The notes: generated by a model not told the origin, from the sequence alone. A DNA stretch of 64,000 nt from an uncultured Elusimicrobiales bacterium (GCA_944324645.1 CALUXB010000003.1:1-64000); one strand, 5' to 3'. Shown: positions 49,600-62,105, numbered from the stretch's first letter. Made by a program: numbers and translations.

Positions 49600-50701
49600 A
49601 TTGTATTTCCTGATATATTTTTAAATATGTTTTTTCCGGAGCTGGATAATATTGTTCTATCCGCTTGCGAGCCGCAAGCCCCATTTGCTGCCGCAAGGGC
49701 GCATTTTCAGCCAATTCTGCCATTAGGGCACTTAAGAGAACTTGGTCCGAACCCGCACAAACAAAGCCAGTTTGCCCGTGCATTACCACGCGGGGCATAT
49801 CCCCTGCTTTACTAACAATAGATGGTTTGCCGCACGAACAGGCTTCTAATAAAGAAATAGGTAGACTCTCAATAGAAGATACCAAAACAAACACATCAGA
49901 TGCTAACAGAAAATCACACACATTACTTACTTCTCCAGCCAACAATACGGATTTTTCTATCCCTTTTTTACAAATCAGCGCCCATAGTTTTTCTTTTTCC
50001 GGTCCATCGCCCACCAGCACTAAGCGAACAGCCGGATTTCGGGCCTGTACCGCAGAAAAAGCATCTATAAGCAGCCGGTGATTTTTCTCTGGTGATAAAC
50101 GGGCCACACAGCAAAAAACAACTTCTTGTTTTTTCCAGCCAAACTGTTCCCGAACGGCTTTGCGGGTGTTTTCATTAGGGCAGAACACCGCCAAATCCAC
50201 CCCGTTACCGACCAAACGCACTTTGTCTGTTTGGTATTTTTGTTTTTTCTCTAAAAAATCAGCCGTAGAGCGTGATTCGGCACAGCTGATATCGTCGGCA
50301 TTTTTTAAGGCCCGGTCTAATAAGCGCAAAAAATACCCTTTATGGGATAAATCATAATGAGGGGTGGTAATCAGTTTAAACGAAGTACGTCTTTTAGCCA
50401 GCCGGCACAGCTGTATGGCCCGGTATAAAAAGGCGTGCACTACGTCGGGGGAGAACTGTTCTATTTCCTGCACCAGCCGCGCCAACACCCCAGCTGTTTC
50501 CAGGGGGTTCCATTTGCCGGCCAAATCAAAAGACAATACCGAAAGCCCCCTCTCCTGCATATCTTTTCCCACGGAGCCAAGCGGTTTTAAAGAGATAACT
50601 TTTACATTATGCCCTGCTTCTTTGGCGCACAACGCCAACGTGCGCAAAGCCGTTTCGGCCCCGCCCATATCAGTCGTCGTGCACACATACAAAACTTTCA
50701 T
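49598..50701 (-). CDS. GT4 family glycosyltransferase
   Basis: The 367-aa protein has two Rossmann domains: N-terminal TTDMGGAETALRTLA (about 9-23) and C-terminal RLSPEKNHRLLIDAF, LVGDGPEKEKL and ESLPISLLEACSCGKPSIVS, the E-x7-E donor site of GT4. It probably builds a surface glycan. The ATG at 50701 is set by family length and by TATAAT six bases upstream; an upstream in-frame start gives a Cys-rich non-homologous head. It runs into lepB in the same direction. Confidence 0.87.
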   Translation of the reverse strand: MKVLYVCTTTDMGGAETALRTLALCAKEAGHNVKVISLKPLGSVGKDMQERGLSVLSFDLAGKWNPLETAGVLARLVQEIEQFSPDVVHAFLYRAIQLCRLAKRRTSFKLITTPHYDLSHKGYFLRLLDRALKNADDISCAESRSTADFLEKKQKYQTDKVRLVGNGVDLAVFCPNENTRKAVREQFGWKKQEVVFCCVARLSPEKNHRLLIDAFSAVQARNPAVRLVLVGDGPEKEKLWALICKKGIEKSVLLAGEVSNVCDFLLASDVFVLVSSIESLPISLLEACSCGKPSIVSKAGDMPRVVMHGQTGFVCAGSDQVLLSALMAELAENAPLRQQMGLAARKRIEQYYPAPEKTYLKIYQEIQ

Positions 50702-50707
50702 ATTTTC

Positions 50708-50713
50708 ATTATA
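50708..50713 (-). promoter_or_regulatory. -10 box six bases before ATG of the glycosyltransferase
   Basis: TGC-TATAAT on the reverse strand, ATG at 50701. Confidence 0.55.
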
Positions 50714-50795
50714 GCAAAGTTGCCCCGCCTCAGCCGGGATAAACGGGCAAAAACAAAAACCGCTTGTTGTATAGAGCAATGACTTTTTAGACGAA

Positions 50796-50820
50796 AGAAA
50801 AAGCCCTTTAAAAAGGGTTG
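50796..50820 (-). terminator. Reverse terminator upstream of the glycosyltransferase
   Basis: CCCTTTTTAAAGGG hairpin followed by CTTTTTC on the reverse strand, with no reverse-strand protein gene directly upstream of it. Confidence 0.6.
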
Positions 50821-50930
50821 GCCAACACTTTTTGTCTTGCAGGGATTCATTAAAGCAATAGAAAAGTTCCTGCTGTTTTTCTATATAGGTTTTTCCCCGG
50901 CACCGACAGGATGCCTCTGTATTCTATATC
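50821..50930 (-). ncRNA. Candidate small RNA before the terminator
   Basis: The reverse strand has ordered complementary segments ending at the terminator at 50796-50820: GGCA-tcctgtcgg-TGCC, ATAGAAAA with TTTTCTAT, and GCAGG with CCTGC. The 5' end is unknown. No known RNA family fits. Confidence 0.3.
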
Positions 50931-51143
50931 GTTTATTGACAAGAAAAATGGAGAGCAAAAGGATACCGTATGCCCCGCCTCCGCTTTGGAAGCAACCATA
51001 TATGAGGCCCAAATATTCCGTGTTTGCTGTAGAATAGCGCACAAGCAAAACCTGCCCGCCAAAGGGGAAGGAGTGTTTCTTCTTTGTAGCTGCGGCGTAC
51101 CGCAGCTAACGCCGCAACCTCTGAGGTCTTGCTTTTCATCCCC
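50931..51143. other. Spacer with a short hairpin
   Basis: No gene seen. A perfect TAGCTGCGG-cgta-CCGCAGCTA hairpin lies at about 51087-51108. Confidence 0.4.
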
Positions 51144-51174
51144 AAAAAAGGCCCGCCCTGTTAACAGGGCGGGC
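51144..51174 (-). terminator. Terminator of the oxygen-defence operon
   Basis: GCCCGCCCTGTTAACAGGGCGGGC, an exact palindrome, followed by CTTTTTT on the reverse strand, shortly after the rubredoxin stop. Confidence 0.9.
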
Positions 51175-51191
51175 AGTAAAGCGTTTAGCAG

Positions 51192-51350
51192 TTATTCGGC
51201 CGGTTTAAACTGGTCCTTGCCTACGCCGCAGACGGGGCAGGTCCAATCCGCCGGCAAATCTTCAAACTTCGTGCCGGCGGCAATGCCGTGCTCCGGGTCG
51301 CCGGTGGCGGGGTCATAAGTATAACCGCAAACTTCGCAAACGTATTTCAT
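51192..51350 (-). CDS. Rubredoxin
   Basis: This 52-aa electron carrier has one iron bound by four Cys: C5 and C8 in YVCEVCGY, C38 and C41 in [10 protein letters not shown]. Length and spacing are standard. GGGAGG lies before the ATG. It is the last gene of the operon and probably passes electrons from the flavin reductase to the flavodiiron protein and the superoxide reductase. Its terminator follows directly. Confidence 0.95.
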   Translation of the reverse strand: MKYVCEVCGYTYDPATGDPEHGIAAGTKFEDLPADWTCPVCGVGKDQFKPAE

Positions 51351-51449
51351 AAAACTACCTCCCTTGGATTTTTAAAATGTATTCAGCCGCTCTTCCTAGA
51401 AGATACGGCCCTTTCCCTAAGCTACTACCGCCTATGCACGCCGTAGTGC

Positions 51450-51965
51450 TTAGGCGTGGGTGGCGCCTTTGGGCGCTTTGCCCTTAATGACCGTATGATA
51501 ATATTCATAGGTCATTGGGGCGGGCTTTTCCGTATGGAAACATACGCCGTCTTTTACTGTACCGATAAACAGCGTATGGGTGCCTACATCCAGCGTTTGT
51601 TCCACCTGCACTTCCAAAAAGCTCAATGTATGGTCTTTAATAATAGGCGAGCCTAATGCACCGCGTTCTATCTTCAGCCCGGCGAATTTATCAAATGTCC
51701 GCCCGCTGCGGAAACCAAAACGCCCTATAAAAACCAGGTCAGCGCTCTGGGCCAGCGGCATAGCGGCAAAAACGCGGCTTTGGCTGATGAGCTCGTGCGA
51801 AAGGCTTTCTTTATTGACGGAAATTGCCACCCGCGCCGGCTGGGCCGTTACTTGAAAAACCGTATTGACTATCATTGCATTATCGCGCCCTTGCCAAGAC
51901 GAAGTAACAATATACAGCCCGTAGGTAATAAAATGCAATCCTTCTGCAATTTCCTGTTCAGACAT
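51450..51965 (-). CDS. Flavin reductase domain protein
   Basis: The 171-aa protein has the FMN-binding flavin-reductase fold seen in the N-terminal half of high-molecular-weight rubredoxin (Hrb): GLHFITYGLYIVTSSWQGRDNAMIVNTVFQVT and ARVAISVNKESLSHELI. In Hrb this domain is fused to rubredoxin; here rubredoxin is a separate gene 99 bases downstream, so the two probably act together as an NAD(P)H:rubredoxin path. It follows the flavodiiron gene by 11 bases. Confidence 0.87.
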   Translation of the reverse strand: MSEQEIAEGLHFITYGLYIVTSSWQGRDNAMIVNTVFQVTAQPARVAISVNKESLSHELISQSRVFAAMPLAQSADLVFIGRFGFRSGRTFDKFAGLKIERGALGSPIIKDHTLSFLEVQVEQTLDVGTHTLFIGTVKDGVCFHTEKPAPMTYEYYHTVIKGKAPKGATHA

Positions 51966-51976
51966 AGGCCCCTCTT

Positions 51977-53167
51977 TTACAGTTTTTCCGCTATTTTTTT
52001 ACTTACCGCCAATCCCAGCTCCGTACACGCCTGCAAGACTTTCTCGTTCGGCACAAATTTAGACGTGACCACCGGGGCCACCTGCTTTACATTCATCGCT
52101 TTGAGCATATCCGAAAGCGTATTGACCGGGCCCGGGTTCCAGCCGTATGAGCCAAACGCCCCGCCGACCAAATTCTTTTTCTTTAAGCCTTTGAGATAGC
52201 ACAGCACATCGGCCATCGCCGGGAAAATCTCCGAATTAAGCACCGGAGAGCCGATTAACAGACCGCTGCTGTCCAAAAGTTCCGTCGCCACATCGCTGCG
52301 GTGGCAGGAATGCATAGAAAGCTGTTTGACTTCCGTTCCGCCCTGGCGCAGCCCTTCCACCACATATTCCGCCATTTTTTGGGTACTGCCCCACATCGTA
52401 TCATAGACGACAATGGCTTTGTTTTTCGGCGCCTGGGCCGCCCATTTAGCGTACAAATTGACGATTTTAGACGGATCTTTGCGCCAAATAAACCCGTGGT
52501 CCGGGGCGATAATTTTAGGAGAGAGCCCCATTTTTTGCACGCTGTCTAAAAAGCGCAGCACAATATCGGAATAAGGCAGTACGATATTGGCATAATACTT
52601 TTCGGCTTCATAGAGCCACAGGCGCTCTTCGTTTTCATCGTCAAAGAGTTTGCTGGTAGCATAGTGCATACCAAACACATCGTTGGTAAAAAGCACATTC
52701 TCTTTTTCTAAATAAGAAAACATACTGTCGGGCCAGTGCAGCATACGGGCTTCTACAAAAGAAATAGTATCCCCTCCCACGTCAATTCTGTCACCGGTTT
52801 TTACCACTTTCATCTCAAAGTTGGGGTAGAGTTGGGCGGTTAAATTTTTAAGCCCCATATCGGAGCAATAAATCTCTTTCGGTTCTATGGCCGCCACTGT
52901 CTGGGGCAACGCGCCGGAATGGTCCATTTCGGAATGATTGGAAATAATAATTTCTATTTTTTTGGGGTCTATCACGCTGGCAATACGCGCCATCATTTCC
53001 GGGTAGAACTCTTTTTTTACCGTGTCAATAAGCGTAGGTTTGCCGCTTAAAATTAAAAAAGCATTGTATGTAGTGCCGCGTTTGGTGGAATAGCCGTGAA
53101 AATCCCGTATATTCCAGTCAATCGCCCCTACCCAATATACTTTGTCTGTAATTTGAACTGCCTTCAT
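51977..53167 (-). CDS. Flavodiiron protein (A-type flavoprotein, FprA/ROO type)
   Basis: It reduces O2 to water (or NO to N2O) with a diiron centre and FMN. The 396-aa protein has a beta-lactamase-like domain with iron ligands H78, E80, D82 and H83 in NHSEMDHSG, more in MLHWPDSM, FTNDVFG and APDHGFIW, and a flavodoxin domain from about 255 (VVYDTMWGSTQKMAE). The two-domain length is that of class A proteins. It lies between desulfoferrodoxin and the flavin reductase. Confidence 0.95.
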   Translation of the reverse strand: MKAVQITDKVYWVGAIDWNIRDFHGYSTKRGTTYNAFLILSGKPTLIDTVKKEFYPEMMARIASVIDPKKIEIIISNHSEMDHSGALPQTVAAIEPKEIYCSDMGLKNLTAQLYPNFEMKVVKTGDRIDVGGDTISFVEARMLHWPDSMFSYLEKENVLFTNDVFGMHYATSKLFDDENEERLWLYEAEKYYANIVLPYSDIVLRFLDSVQKMGLSPKIIAPDHGFIWRKDPSKIVNLYAKWAAQAPKNKAIVVYDTMWGSTQKMAEYVVEGLRQGGTEVKQLSMHSCHRSDVATELLDSSGLLIGSPVLNSEIFPAMADVLCYLKGLKKKNLVGGAFGSYGWNPGPVNTLSDMLKAMNVKQVAPVVTSKFVPNEKVLQACTELGLAVSKKIAEKL

Positions 53168-53207
53168 ATTTTCTCCTATGCGCGAAGTCTTGCTTAAGCC
53201 AAAAACC

Positions 53208-53229
53208 GTCCCCCAATTGTACGGGGGAC
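53208..53229 (-). terminator. Hairpin between desulfoferrodoxin and flavodiiron genes
   Basis: GTCCCCC/GGGGGAC arms and then GGTTTTTGG on the reverse strand. A partial terminator that would make desulfoferrodoxin more abundant than the downstream genes. Confidence 0.6.
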
Positions 53230-53239
53230 GAAACTAAAA

Positions 53240-53623
53240 TTAATTTTCCTTTTCCCACAGCCCGTGCAAGTTACAATATTCGCGGGCGGTTACTTTATCT
53301 GCATCACATTTAAAAGACGCTTCCGGCGCTTCCCCGGGTTTTAAATACTTGCGCTGCACGCGACCACAGGAGGTAATAAGCTCTATCCATTCTATCCAAT
53401 GCGCTTCCAACATCGGGTGAGCTACAGAGCCTACCTTTACTTTATAGCCGCCTTCTATTTTTTCAATCACGGGTACGTGTTTTTCCGTAGCGCCGTCCGT
53501 AGTGCCCGCTGTTTGTTTTTCCATAGGTTGGCCGCAGCAAACCAGCTCCCCTTTTCCCTCGTGTACCACTTCTACCATATTGCCACAGATTTTGCATTTA
53601 TAAATTTCATTTATTTGCGTCAT
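53240..53623 (-). CDS. dfx: Desulfoferrodoxin (2Fe superoxide reductase)
   Basis: It reduces superoxide to hydrogen peroxide without making O2. The 127-aa protein has centre I, a desulforedoxin-like FeCys4 site (C10, C13, C29, C30), and centre II, an Fe(His4)Cys site at H49, H69, H75, H120 and C117, with E47 and K48 near the active site. Residue spacing fits the two-iron type closely. GGGAG precedes the ATG, and a TATAAT box at 53688-53693 drives the operon. Confidence 0.96.
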   Translation of the reverse strand: MTQINEIYKCKICGNMVEVVHEGKGELVCCGQPMEKQTAGTTDGATEKHVPVIEKIEGGYKVKVGSVAHPMLEAHWIEWIELITSCGRVQRKYLKPGEAPEASFKCDADKVTAREYCNLHGLWEKEN

Positions 53624-53687
53624 AACAAACTCCCTCTACTGCTATTTAAAATTTTTATTGCTTATATACTTCTATCATCCTTACCGT

Positions 53688-53693
53688 ATTATA
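53688..53693 (-). promoter_or_regulatory. -10 box of the oxygen-defence operon
   Basis: TATAAT on the reverse strand, 65 bases before the desulfoferrodoxin ATG; no good -35, so activation by a regulator is possible. Confidence 0.5.
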
Positions 53694-53699
53694 CATTCT

Positions 53700-54067
53700 T
53701 TCCCGGTAAAAAATACGTTTTTAGATGATATTTTATATAAATACAATATAAATAAGAATTTTTCTTAATTAATTATACTATATTTATATTTGCTATTATA
53801 AACCTTTTCCAACCCTCCGCCAGGCTAAAAAAGTAATTAGGATAAAGAATAAAAACTGTGGATAACTCTATTTTTTTATTTTGTGCGGGTTAAAATTACA
53901 AAATTTCATTTTTCTATTTTATTAAAGGGGGATATAGCGGTTTTTAAAAAAAACGCCTATTTTGTGCGTTTTTCCTTTTTTAATGCCAAAATGAACTTTT
54001 TTTGGTTGACGCTTGTAATAATAAATAGTAAGATTAAATATATCTTATATTTAATGGCGGCACAGAA
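53700..54067. other. AT-rich region upstream of dnaA
   Basis: About 370 bases with runs of A/T (e.g. TTAATTAATTATACTATATTTATATTTGC) and one exact DnaA box at 53857-53865 (reverse). The stretch near 54025-54040 (AATAGTAAGATTAAATA) resembles DnaA-trio repeats. It may be the unwinding element or the dnaA autoregulation region. Confidence 0.55.
53857..53865 (-). other. DnaA box upstream of dnaA
   Basis: TGTGGATAA, exact consensus on the reverse strand. Confidence 0.7.
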
Positions 54068-55432
54068 GTGGATACTCTTTCAATAGGCGAAAACCTCGCC
54101 CCTATATTTTCGGAAATAGAAACTATTTTAGGCAAAGATACGTATGATATGTGGCTGCGGCCGGCAGTATTTGGTTTTGAAAATCAAACCCTTACTATAC
54201 AACTGCCCAATCCATTTTGGCAAAAAACGATACAGACCCGTTACGAACATATTATTAAAGACGCTTTTTTAAAACATATAGGGCTGGATATTGTAGTTTC
54301 TTATATTATAAAGGAAGTAAAAGACCCGGTACAGGCTGTATTGGAAAATGCCCCGCAAACGCCCGCCGCGGCGCCCGTAATTAAAAAGAGTCCTTTCCCG
54401 GCGCGGCTGAATTCATCGTACCGGTTTGATAATTTTATTGAATCCCCTTCCAACCGCTTTGCGTATAAAGCGGCGCAGGCTGTCGTTAATAAAATGGGTA
54501 ACCGCGAAAATAACCCTCTAGTGATTTATTCCACTCCGGGGCTGGGCAAAACCCATTTGCTGCACGCAATTGGAAACCAAATTTTACAGCAAAATCCCGG
54601 AGCGCGCGTACTATATATGTCCGGGGAAGAATTTGTAGGGGAATATATTGAAGCCTTGCAAAACAAATCTTCGGAAAGTTTCCGCAAAAAATACCGCTCT
54701 TTGGATTGTTTTTTAATGGACGACATTCAATTTGTAGCCGGAAAGTCCGCCAGTGAGCTGGAATTCTTTTATACCTTTAACGCTTTATTTGAAAGCCGCA
54801 AACAAATTGTGTTATCTTCAGACCGCACCCCGCAGCAATTGGATTTGGACGAACGTTTATCCTCCCGCCTGCTGTCTGGTATTATTACGGAAATCAAAAA
54901 ACCAAATTTAGAAACACGTATTGCTATTTTACGCCAAAAAAGAGACTCTATCCATTTTGATATAGGCGATGATGTTATTTCTTTTATAGCAGAAGGAATA
55001 CAAACCAATATCCGTGAATTGGAAGGGTCTTTGTTTAGATTAGTGTCTTATTGCAGCACGCACGGTGTTATTCCCACTATCCCTATAGCTAAAGAACTTT
55101 TGGCTGACATTTTAAGCCAGGAAGAAGAACGTTTGGCTATTAATGTAGGCGCTATTAAAAAAGTAGTAGGAAAACATTTTAAAATTAATACGGAAGATTT
55201 TACTTCTAAACGCAAAATGCAGTCTGTTGCTTGGCCGCGCCAAATAGCTATGTTTTTATGCACGGAATTAACAGACCTGTCTTTGCCGGAAATTGGACGG
55301 GAATTTAACCGCGACCACAGCACAGTCGTGCACGCGCGCGACTTGGTAAAAGAAAAGGTAAAAAATGATCCTTTCTTTGCCGCTGAAATCAATCAAATTA
55401 TCAGCGATATTAAAACTGTGGATAAAAAATAA
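54068..55432 (+). CDS. dnaA: Chromosomal replication initiator DnaA
   Basis: DnaA binds oriC and opens the duplex. The 454-aa protein has domain I (1-80), a short linker, the AAA+ domain with Walker [11 protein letters not shown] near 156-165 and Walker [13 protein letters not shown], and the C-terminal helix-turn-helix with [18 protein letters not shown]. The start is GTG at 54068; the ATG 15 bases upstream is in another frame and stops early. First gene of dnaA-dnaN-dciA-gyrB-gyrA. Confidence 0.97.
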   Translation: MDTLSIGENLAPIFSEIETILGKDTYDMWLRPAVFGFENQTLTIQLPNPFWQKTIQTRYEHIIKDAFLKHIGLDIVVSYIIKEVKDPVQAVLENAPQTPAAAPVIKKSPFPARLNSSYRFDNFIESPSNRFAYKAAQAVVNKMGNRENNPLVIYSTPGLGKTHLLHAIGNQILQQNPGARVLYMSGEEFVGEYIEALQNKSSESFRKKYRSLDCFLMDDIQFVAGKSASELEFFYTFNALFESRKQIVLSSDRTPQQLDLDERLSSRLLSGIITEIKKPNLETRIAILRQKRDSIHFDIGDDVISFIAEGIQTNIRELEGSLFRLVSYCSTHGVIPTIPIAKELLADILSQEEERLAINVGAIKKVVGKHFKINTEDFTSKRKMQSVAWPRQIAMFLCTELTDLSLPEIGREFNRDHSTVVHARDLVKEKVKNDPFFAAEINQIISDIKTVDKK

Positions 55433-55524
55433 AAAACGGTGGATAAACAGCTTATAAAATAAAAAAACAGCGCATAAAAAAAATAATTGTGCATATTGTG
55501 TATAAAAACTGAAAGTTATGCACA
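55417..55524. other. DnaA-box cluster between dnaA and dnaN (oriC candidate)
   Basis: Sites: TGTGGATAA at 55417-55425, GGTGGATAA at 55438-55446 (one mismatch), TGTGTATAA at 55497-55505, and TTATGCACA at 55516-55524 (the last two fit TTATNCACA). The interval is very A/T-rich. The dnaA-dnaN spacer is a common oriC location. Confidence 0.7.
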
Positions 55525-55600
55525 AAACAAAAAACAGATTTGTATTGGGCAGTACACTAAATCCACATCATTAACAGCACATAATAATAGGATTAAAAAT

Positions 55601-56710
55601 ATGAAGATAAATATTACTAAAGAAACCCTTTTGGAAGGAATCCAAGTGATTTCCACGGGGGTCGCCTCCCGTACTACTATGCCTATTTTGCATAACTTTT
55701 TAATTGAAACCAAAGGCAATAAATTAAAATTAGTCCGCACAGATATGGAAATGGCCGTGGTGCATTACATTGCTGCTGAAGTGGAAGAAGAAGGAAGCTT
55801 AACAGTCCCTACCAAGGAATTTTCCGAAATTATTAAAAATTTGCCCGACGGTAAAGAAATTAATCTTTTTACCGGGGATAATAATAAATTTCATATTAAA
55901 TCCGGAAAAAGTAAATTTTGGGTAATTGGCACGCCAAAATCAGAATATCCGGCTATTCCTGAAATAGAAAAAACAAACAGTATTCAATTAAATCCGCTTA
56001 CCTTGCAAAATATGATAGATAAAACGGCTTTTTCTGCTTCTACGCAGGAAACCCGCTATATTTTAAACGGCTTATTATGGAATAATACGGCCGATACCTT
56101 TGAAGTAGTTGCCACCGATGGCGGGCGTTTAGCTGTGGCCAGCCACGCGGCGCTGCCTAATTCCGGTGAATTTAAAATTATTATTCCTACTAAAATTTTA
56201 AATGAAGTGGTGCGCTTTATTTCTTTGGCTAAACCGGATAAAGAAGCCACCATTGAGGTAAATGTGGCATCTAACCAAGTCAGCTTTGAATTAAACGAAA
56301 CGACGTTTATTTCGCGTTTAATAGAAGGCAATTTTCCAAACTATAAACAAGTTATTCCCACAAAGAAAAATATTGGGTTTGAAGTTTTTACTAAAGAACT
56401 GTTGGCTTCTACACGCCGGGCCTCTTTGTGCTCTGGAGAGTTTGGTAGTATGGTGAAATTTCATATGCAGGATAATGTGATGACGGTGTCATCTACTTCT
56501 CAAAATATGGAATTTACAGATGAATTGCCCGTAGAGTATACGCAAGAAGCTTTTGATTTTGCTTTTAACCCGCAATTTATTATTGATGTGCTTAAAAATG
56601 TGGGGAGTGAAAAAGTGGCATTCTCTTTTGTAAATGCTTCGCAGCCGGTTCTTATTGAGCCTGTGGGCAGTGAAGATTTAAAGTATGTGATTATGCCTGC
56701 ACGGATATAA
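55601..56710 (+). CDS. dnaN: DNA polymerase III beta sliding clamp
   Basis: The clamp holds the polymerase on DNA. The 369-aa protein has the three repeated clamp domains and starts MKINITKETLLEGIQVISTG; it ends PVGSEDLKYVIMPARI, the usual DnaN C-terminus. The ATG at 55601 fits the family start and has AGGA upstream; an in-frame start at 55487 lies in the DnaA-box region. dciA follows after 1 base. Confidence 0.95.
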   Translation: MKINITKETLLEGIQVISTGVASRTTMPILHNFLIETKGNKLKLVRTDMEMAVVHYIAAEVEEEGSLTVPTKEFSEIIKNLPDGKEINLFTGDNNKFHIKSGKSKFWVIGTPKSEYPAIPEIEKTNSIQLNPLTLQNMIDKTAFSASTQETRYILNGLLWNNTADTFEVVATDGGRLAVASHAALPNSGEFKIIIPTKILNEVVRFISLAKPDKEATIEVNVASNQVSFELNETTFISRLIEGNFPNYKQVIPTKKNIGFEVFTKELLASTRRASLCSGEFGSMVKFHMQDNVMTVSSTSQNMEFTDELPVEYTQEAFDFAFNPQFIIDVLKNVGSEKVAFSFVNASQPVLIEPVGSEDLKYVIMPARI

Positions 56711-56711
56711 A

Positions 56712-59493
<2,782 letters not shown>

Positions 59494-59559
59494 CCTATTC
59501 TCCGCGCCATATGGGTGCGCGGGGAAACGATTTGAACGGTTTAACAGGAGTTGAACAAA

Positions 59560-62091
59560 ATGAGTGAAGAGATGACGGGCGCGGCCCAAGAGCCGCAGCA
59601 AAACAACGTGGATTTGTTTGGCAATATCCAACAGCGCGATATCGCCAACGAAATGCGTTCCTACTATATTGACTACGCGATGAGCGTCATTGTCGGGCGT
59701 GCTTTGCCCGACGTGCGCGACGGCCTAAAACCGGTGCACCGCCGCGTGCTCTATTCCATGAACGAAATGGGGCTCAAATACAATAAGCCCTACAAAAAAT
59801 CCGCCCGCGTGGTCGGCGATGTGTTGGGTAAATACCACCCGCACGGCGATACCGCCGTGTACGATACGCTGGTGCGCATGGTGCAGGACTTCTCTTTGCG
59901 TCAGCCGCTGATTGACGGACAGGGCAACTTCGGCTCTATTGACGGCGACTCCGCCGCCGCTATGCGTTACACCGAGTGCCGCCTGCAACGCATTTCAGAC
60001 GAAATGCTCAACGATTTGGACAAAGACACCGTCAAAATGATCCCCAACTACGACGGCTCTTTGCAAGAGCCTTCCGTCTTGCCGGCCAAACTGCCGGCGC
60101 TGCTGGTCAACGGGTCTTCCGGTATTGCTGTAGGTATGGCTACCAACATTCCCACCCATAACCTGGGCGAAGTGTGCGACGGGATTATTGCCTACATTAA
60201 AAACCCGGCCATTACCACCAAAGAGATGATGAAAATCATCAAAGGGCCCGATTTCCCGACGGGCGCCTGGATCCGCGGCACCAAAGGCATTTACGAATAT
60301 TTTGAAACGGGCCGCGGCAGCGTCAAAGTGCAGGCCTCTACCGAAATTGAAGAAAGAAAAGGCGGACGGGAAGCCATTATTGTAACGGCTATTCCGTACC
60401 AAGTCAATAAAACAGCGCTGATAGAAAGCATTGTGGCGTTGGTGCGCGACAAAAAGATTACCGATATTTCCGATATCCGCGACGAGTCGGACCGCCGCGG
60501 TATGCGCCTGGTTATTGAAATCAAGCGCGACGGCAATGCCCAGGTGGTGCTCAATCACCTGTTTAAACATACCCAGCTGCAGACCTCTTTTGCGGTCAAT
60601 ATGCTGGCGATTGTGGACGGACGGCCCCGCATTCTCTCCCTCAAAGACGTGATGAAAGCCTACGTCAAACACCGCCAAGAAGTGGTTACCAACCGCACCA
60701 AATTTGACCTCAACAAAGCCCAGCGCAGAGAGCATATCCTCTCCGGACTTTTAATTGCCATTGCACATATGGACGAAGTGGTGTCCATCATTCGCAACAG
60801 CCAAGATGTGCCGGCGGCCAAAATTGCGTTGATGAATAAATTCAGCCTCTCGGAAGTGCAGGCCCAGGCTATTTTGGATATGCGCTTGCACCAGTTGACA
60901 CAGCTGTCCTCTGCGGCTATTGAGCAAGAACAAAAAGAACTGCTCAAACTCATTGCAGAGCTGCAGGGCATTTTAGCCGACCCGCAGAAAATTTTGGACA
61001 TCATTGTCAACGAACTGGCGGAGCTGAAAAAGAATTACGGCGACGCGCGCCGCACCCAAATCGGCCCGGATATGACGGACTTCTCTATGGAAGACCTCAT
61101 TGAAAAGGAAGACGTGGTCATCACCATTTCCAACGACGGCTACGCCAAACGCATTCCGCTCTCTACTTACAAGAGCCAGAACCGCGGCGGCAAGGGTATT
61201 ATCGGCGGCAAGACCAAAGAAGAAGACTTTATGGAACACTTGTTCATCACTTCTTCCCACTCCACCATTTTGATGTTCACCAACCGCGGCCGCGTGTTTG
61301 CGCTGCGCGCCTTTGAAATACCGGAAGGCACGCGTATGTCTAAGGGCAAGGCCATTGTCAACCTCTTGCAGTTGACCGGCGAAGAAAAAGTAACTTCTGC
61401 GCTGGCAATAGAAGACTTTGACCCCAAGAAACACGATGCAGACCAGGAAAAAGCCTACCTGACGATGTGCACCCGTATGGGCAGCGTCAAACGCGTGGAG
61501 CTCAATGAGTTTGCCAATATCCGCAAGACGGGCATTATCGCTATCGGCTTAGACGAAGGCGACGTGCTCATCAGCGTGCAGATGACGTTTGGCAAGAGCG
61601 ATATCATCATCGCCACCAAACACGGCAAATCCATCCGCTTTGACGAAAACGAAGTGCGCGCTATGGGCCGCCCGGCCAAAGGCGTGCGTGGCATTGCGCT
61701 GGCTAAAGGCGACGAAGTAGTGGGTATGGAACACGCCCCCAACGACGGCGAACAGCCCGATGTGCTGTCCGTGTGCGAAAACGGCTTTGGCAAACGCACT
61801 GCGTTTAGCGAATACAAACGCCAGCACCGCAGCGGTATGGGCGTCATCACCATCAAAACCAGCGAACGCAACGGCGCAGTGGTAGGTATTAAACTGGTGG
61901 ACGAAAGCAAAGACCTGATGGTCGTGACGGAAAAAGGAATGACCATCCGCACCCGCTGCGAAGAAATCCGCTCCGTCGGCCGCAACGCCCAAGGCGTACG
62001 TCTGGTGAAGCTGGAAGAAGGCGACAAAATCGCCCGTATTGCCCCCGTCGTCAAAGACGAAGAGGACGAAGAAGAACTAGAAGGGAAATAA
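59560..62091 (+). CDS. gyrA: DNA gyrase subunit A
   Basis: GyrA cuts and rejoins DNA and wraps it. The 843-aa protein has the quinolone-site segment [18 protein letters not shown] (Thr where E. coli has Ser83), the catalytic Tyr in [10 protein letters not shown], the coiled-coil gate, and a C-terminal beta-pinwheel with repeats and the GyrA box QNRGGKG. The tail is acidic ([11 protein letters not shown]). The ATG at 59560 has AGGAG 9 bases upstream; the TTG at 59551 is too close to it. Confidence 0.97.
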   Translation: MSEEMTGAAQEPQQNNVDLFGNIQQRDIANEMRSYYIDYAMSVIVGRALPDVRDGLKPVHRRVLYSMNEMGLKYNKPYKKSARVVGDVLGKYHPHGDTAVYDTLVRMVQDFSLRQPLIDGQGNFGSIDGDSAAAMRYTECRLQRISDEMLNDLDKDTVKMIPNYDGSLQEPSVLPAKLPALLVNGSSGIAVGMATNIPTHNLGEVCDGIIAYIKNPAITTKEMMKIIKGPDFPTGAWIRGTKGIYEYFETGRGSVKVQASTEIEERKGGREAIIVTAIPYQVNKTALIESIVALVRDKKITDISDIRDESDRRGMRLVIEIKRDGNAQVVLNHLFKHTQLQTSFAVNMLAIVDGRPRILSLKDVMKAYVKHRQEVVTNRTKFDLNKAQRREHILSGLLIAIAHMDEVVSIIRNSQDVPAAKIALMNKFSLSEVQAQAILDMRLHQLTQLSSAAIEQEQKELLKLIAELQGILADPQKILDIIVNELAELKKNYGDARRTQIGPDMTDFSMEDLIEKEDVVITISNDGYAKRIPLSTYKSQNRGGKGIIGGKTKEEDFMEHLFITSSHSTILMFTNRGRVFALRAFEIPEGTRMSKGKAIVNLLQLTGEEKVTSALAIEDFDPKKHDADQEKAYLTMCTRMGSVKRVELNEFANIRKTGIIAIGLDEGDVLISVQMTFGKSDIIIATKHGKSIRFDENEVRAMGRPAKGVRGIALAKGDEVVGMEHAPNDGEQPDVLSVCENGFGKRTAFSEYKRQHRSGMGVITIKTSERNGAVVGIKLVDESKDLMVVTEKGMTIRTRCEEIRSVGRNAQGVRLVKLEEGDKIARIAPVVKDEEDEEELEGK

Positions 62092-62105
62092 TTTCCCTCT
62101 CTTTT

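Noticed and set aside
59494..59550. Terminator between gyrB and gyrA
   Set aside because: CCGCGC/GCGCGG can pair, but there is no T tract after it and gyrA follows with a good Shine-Dalgarno.
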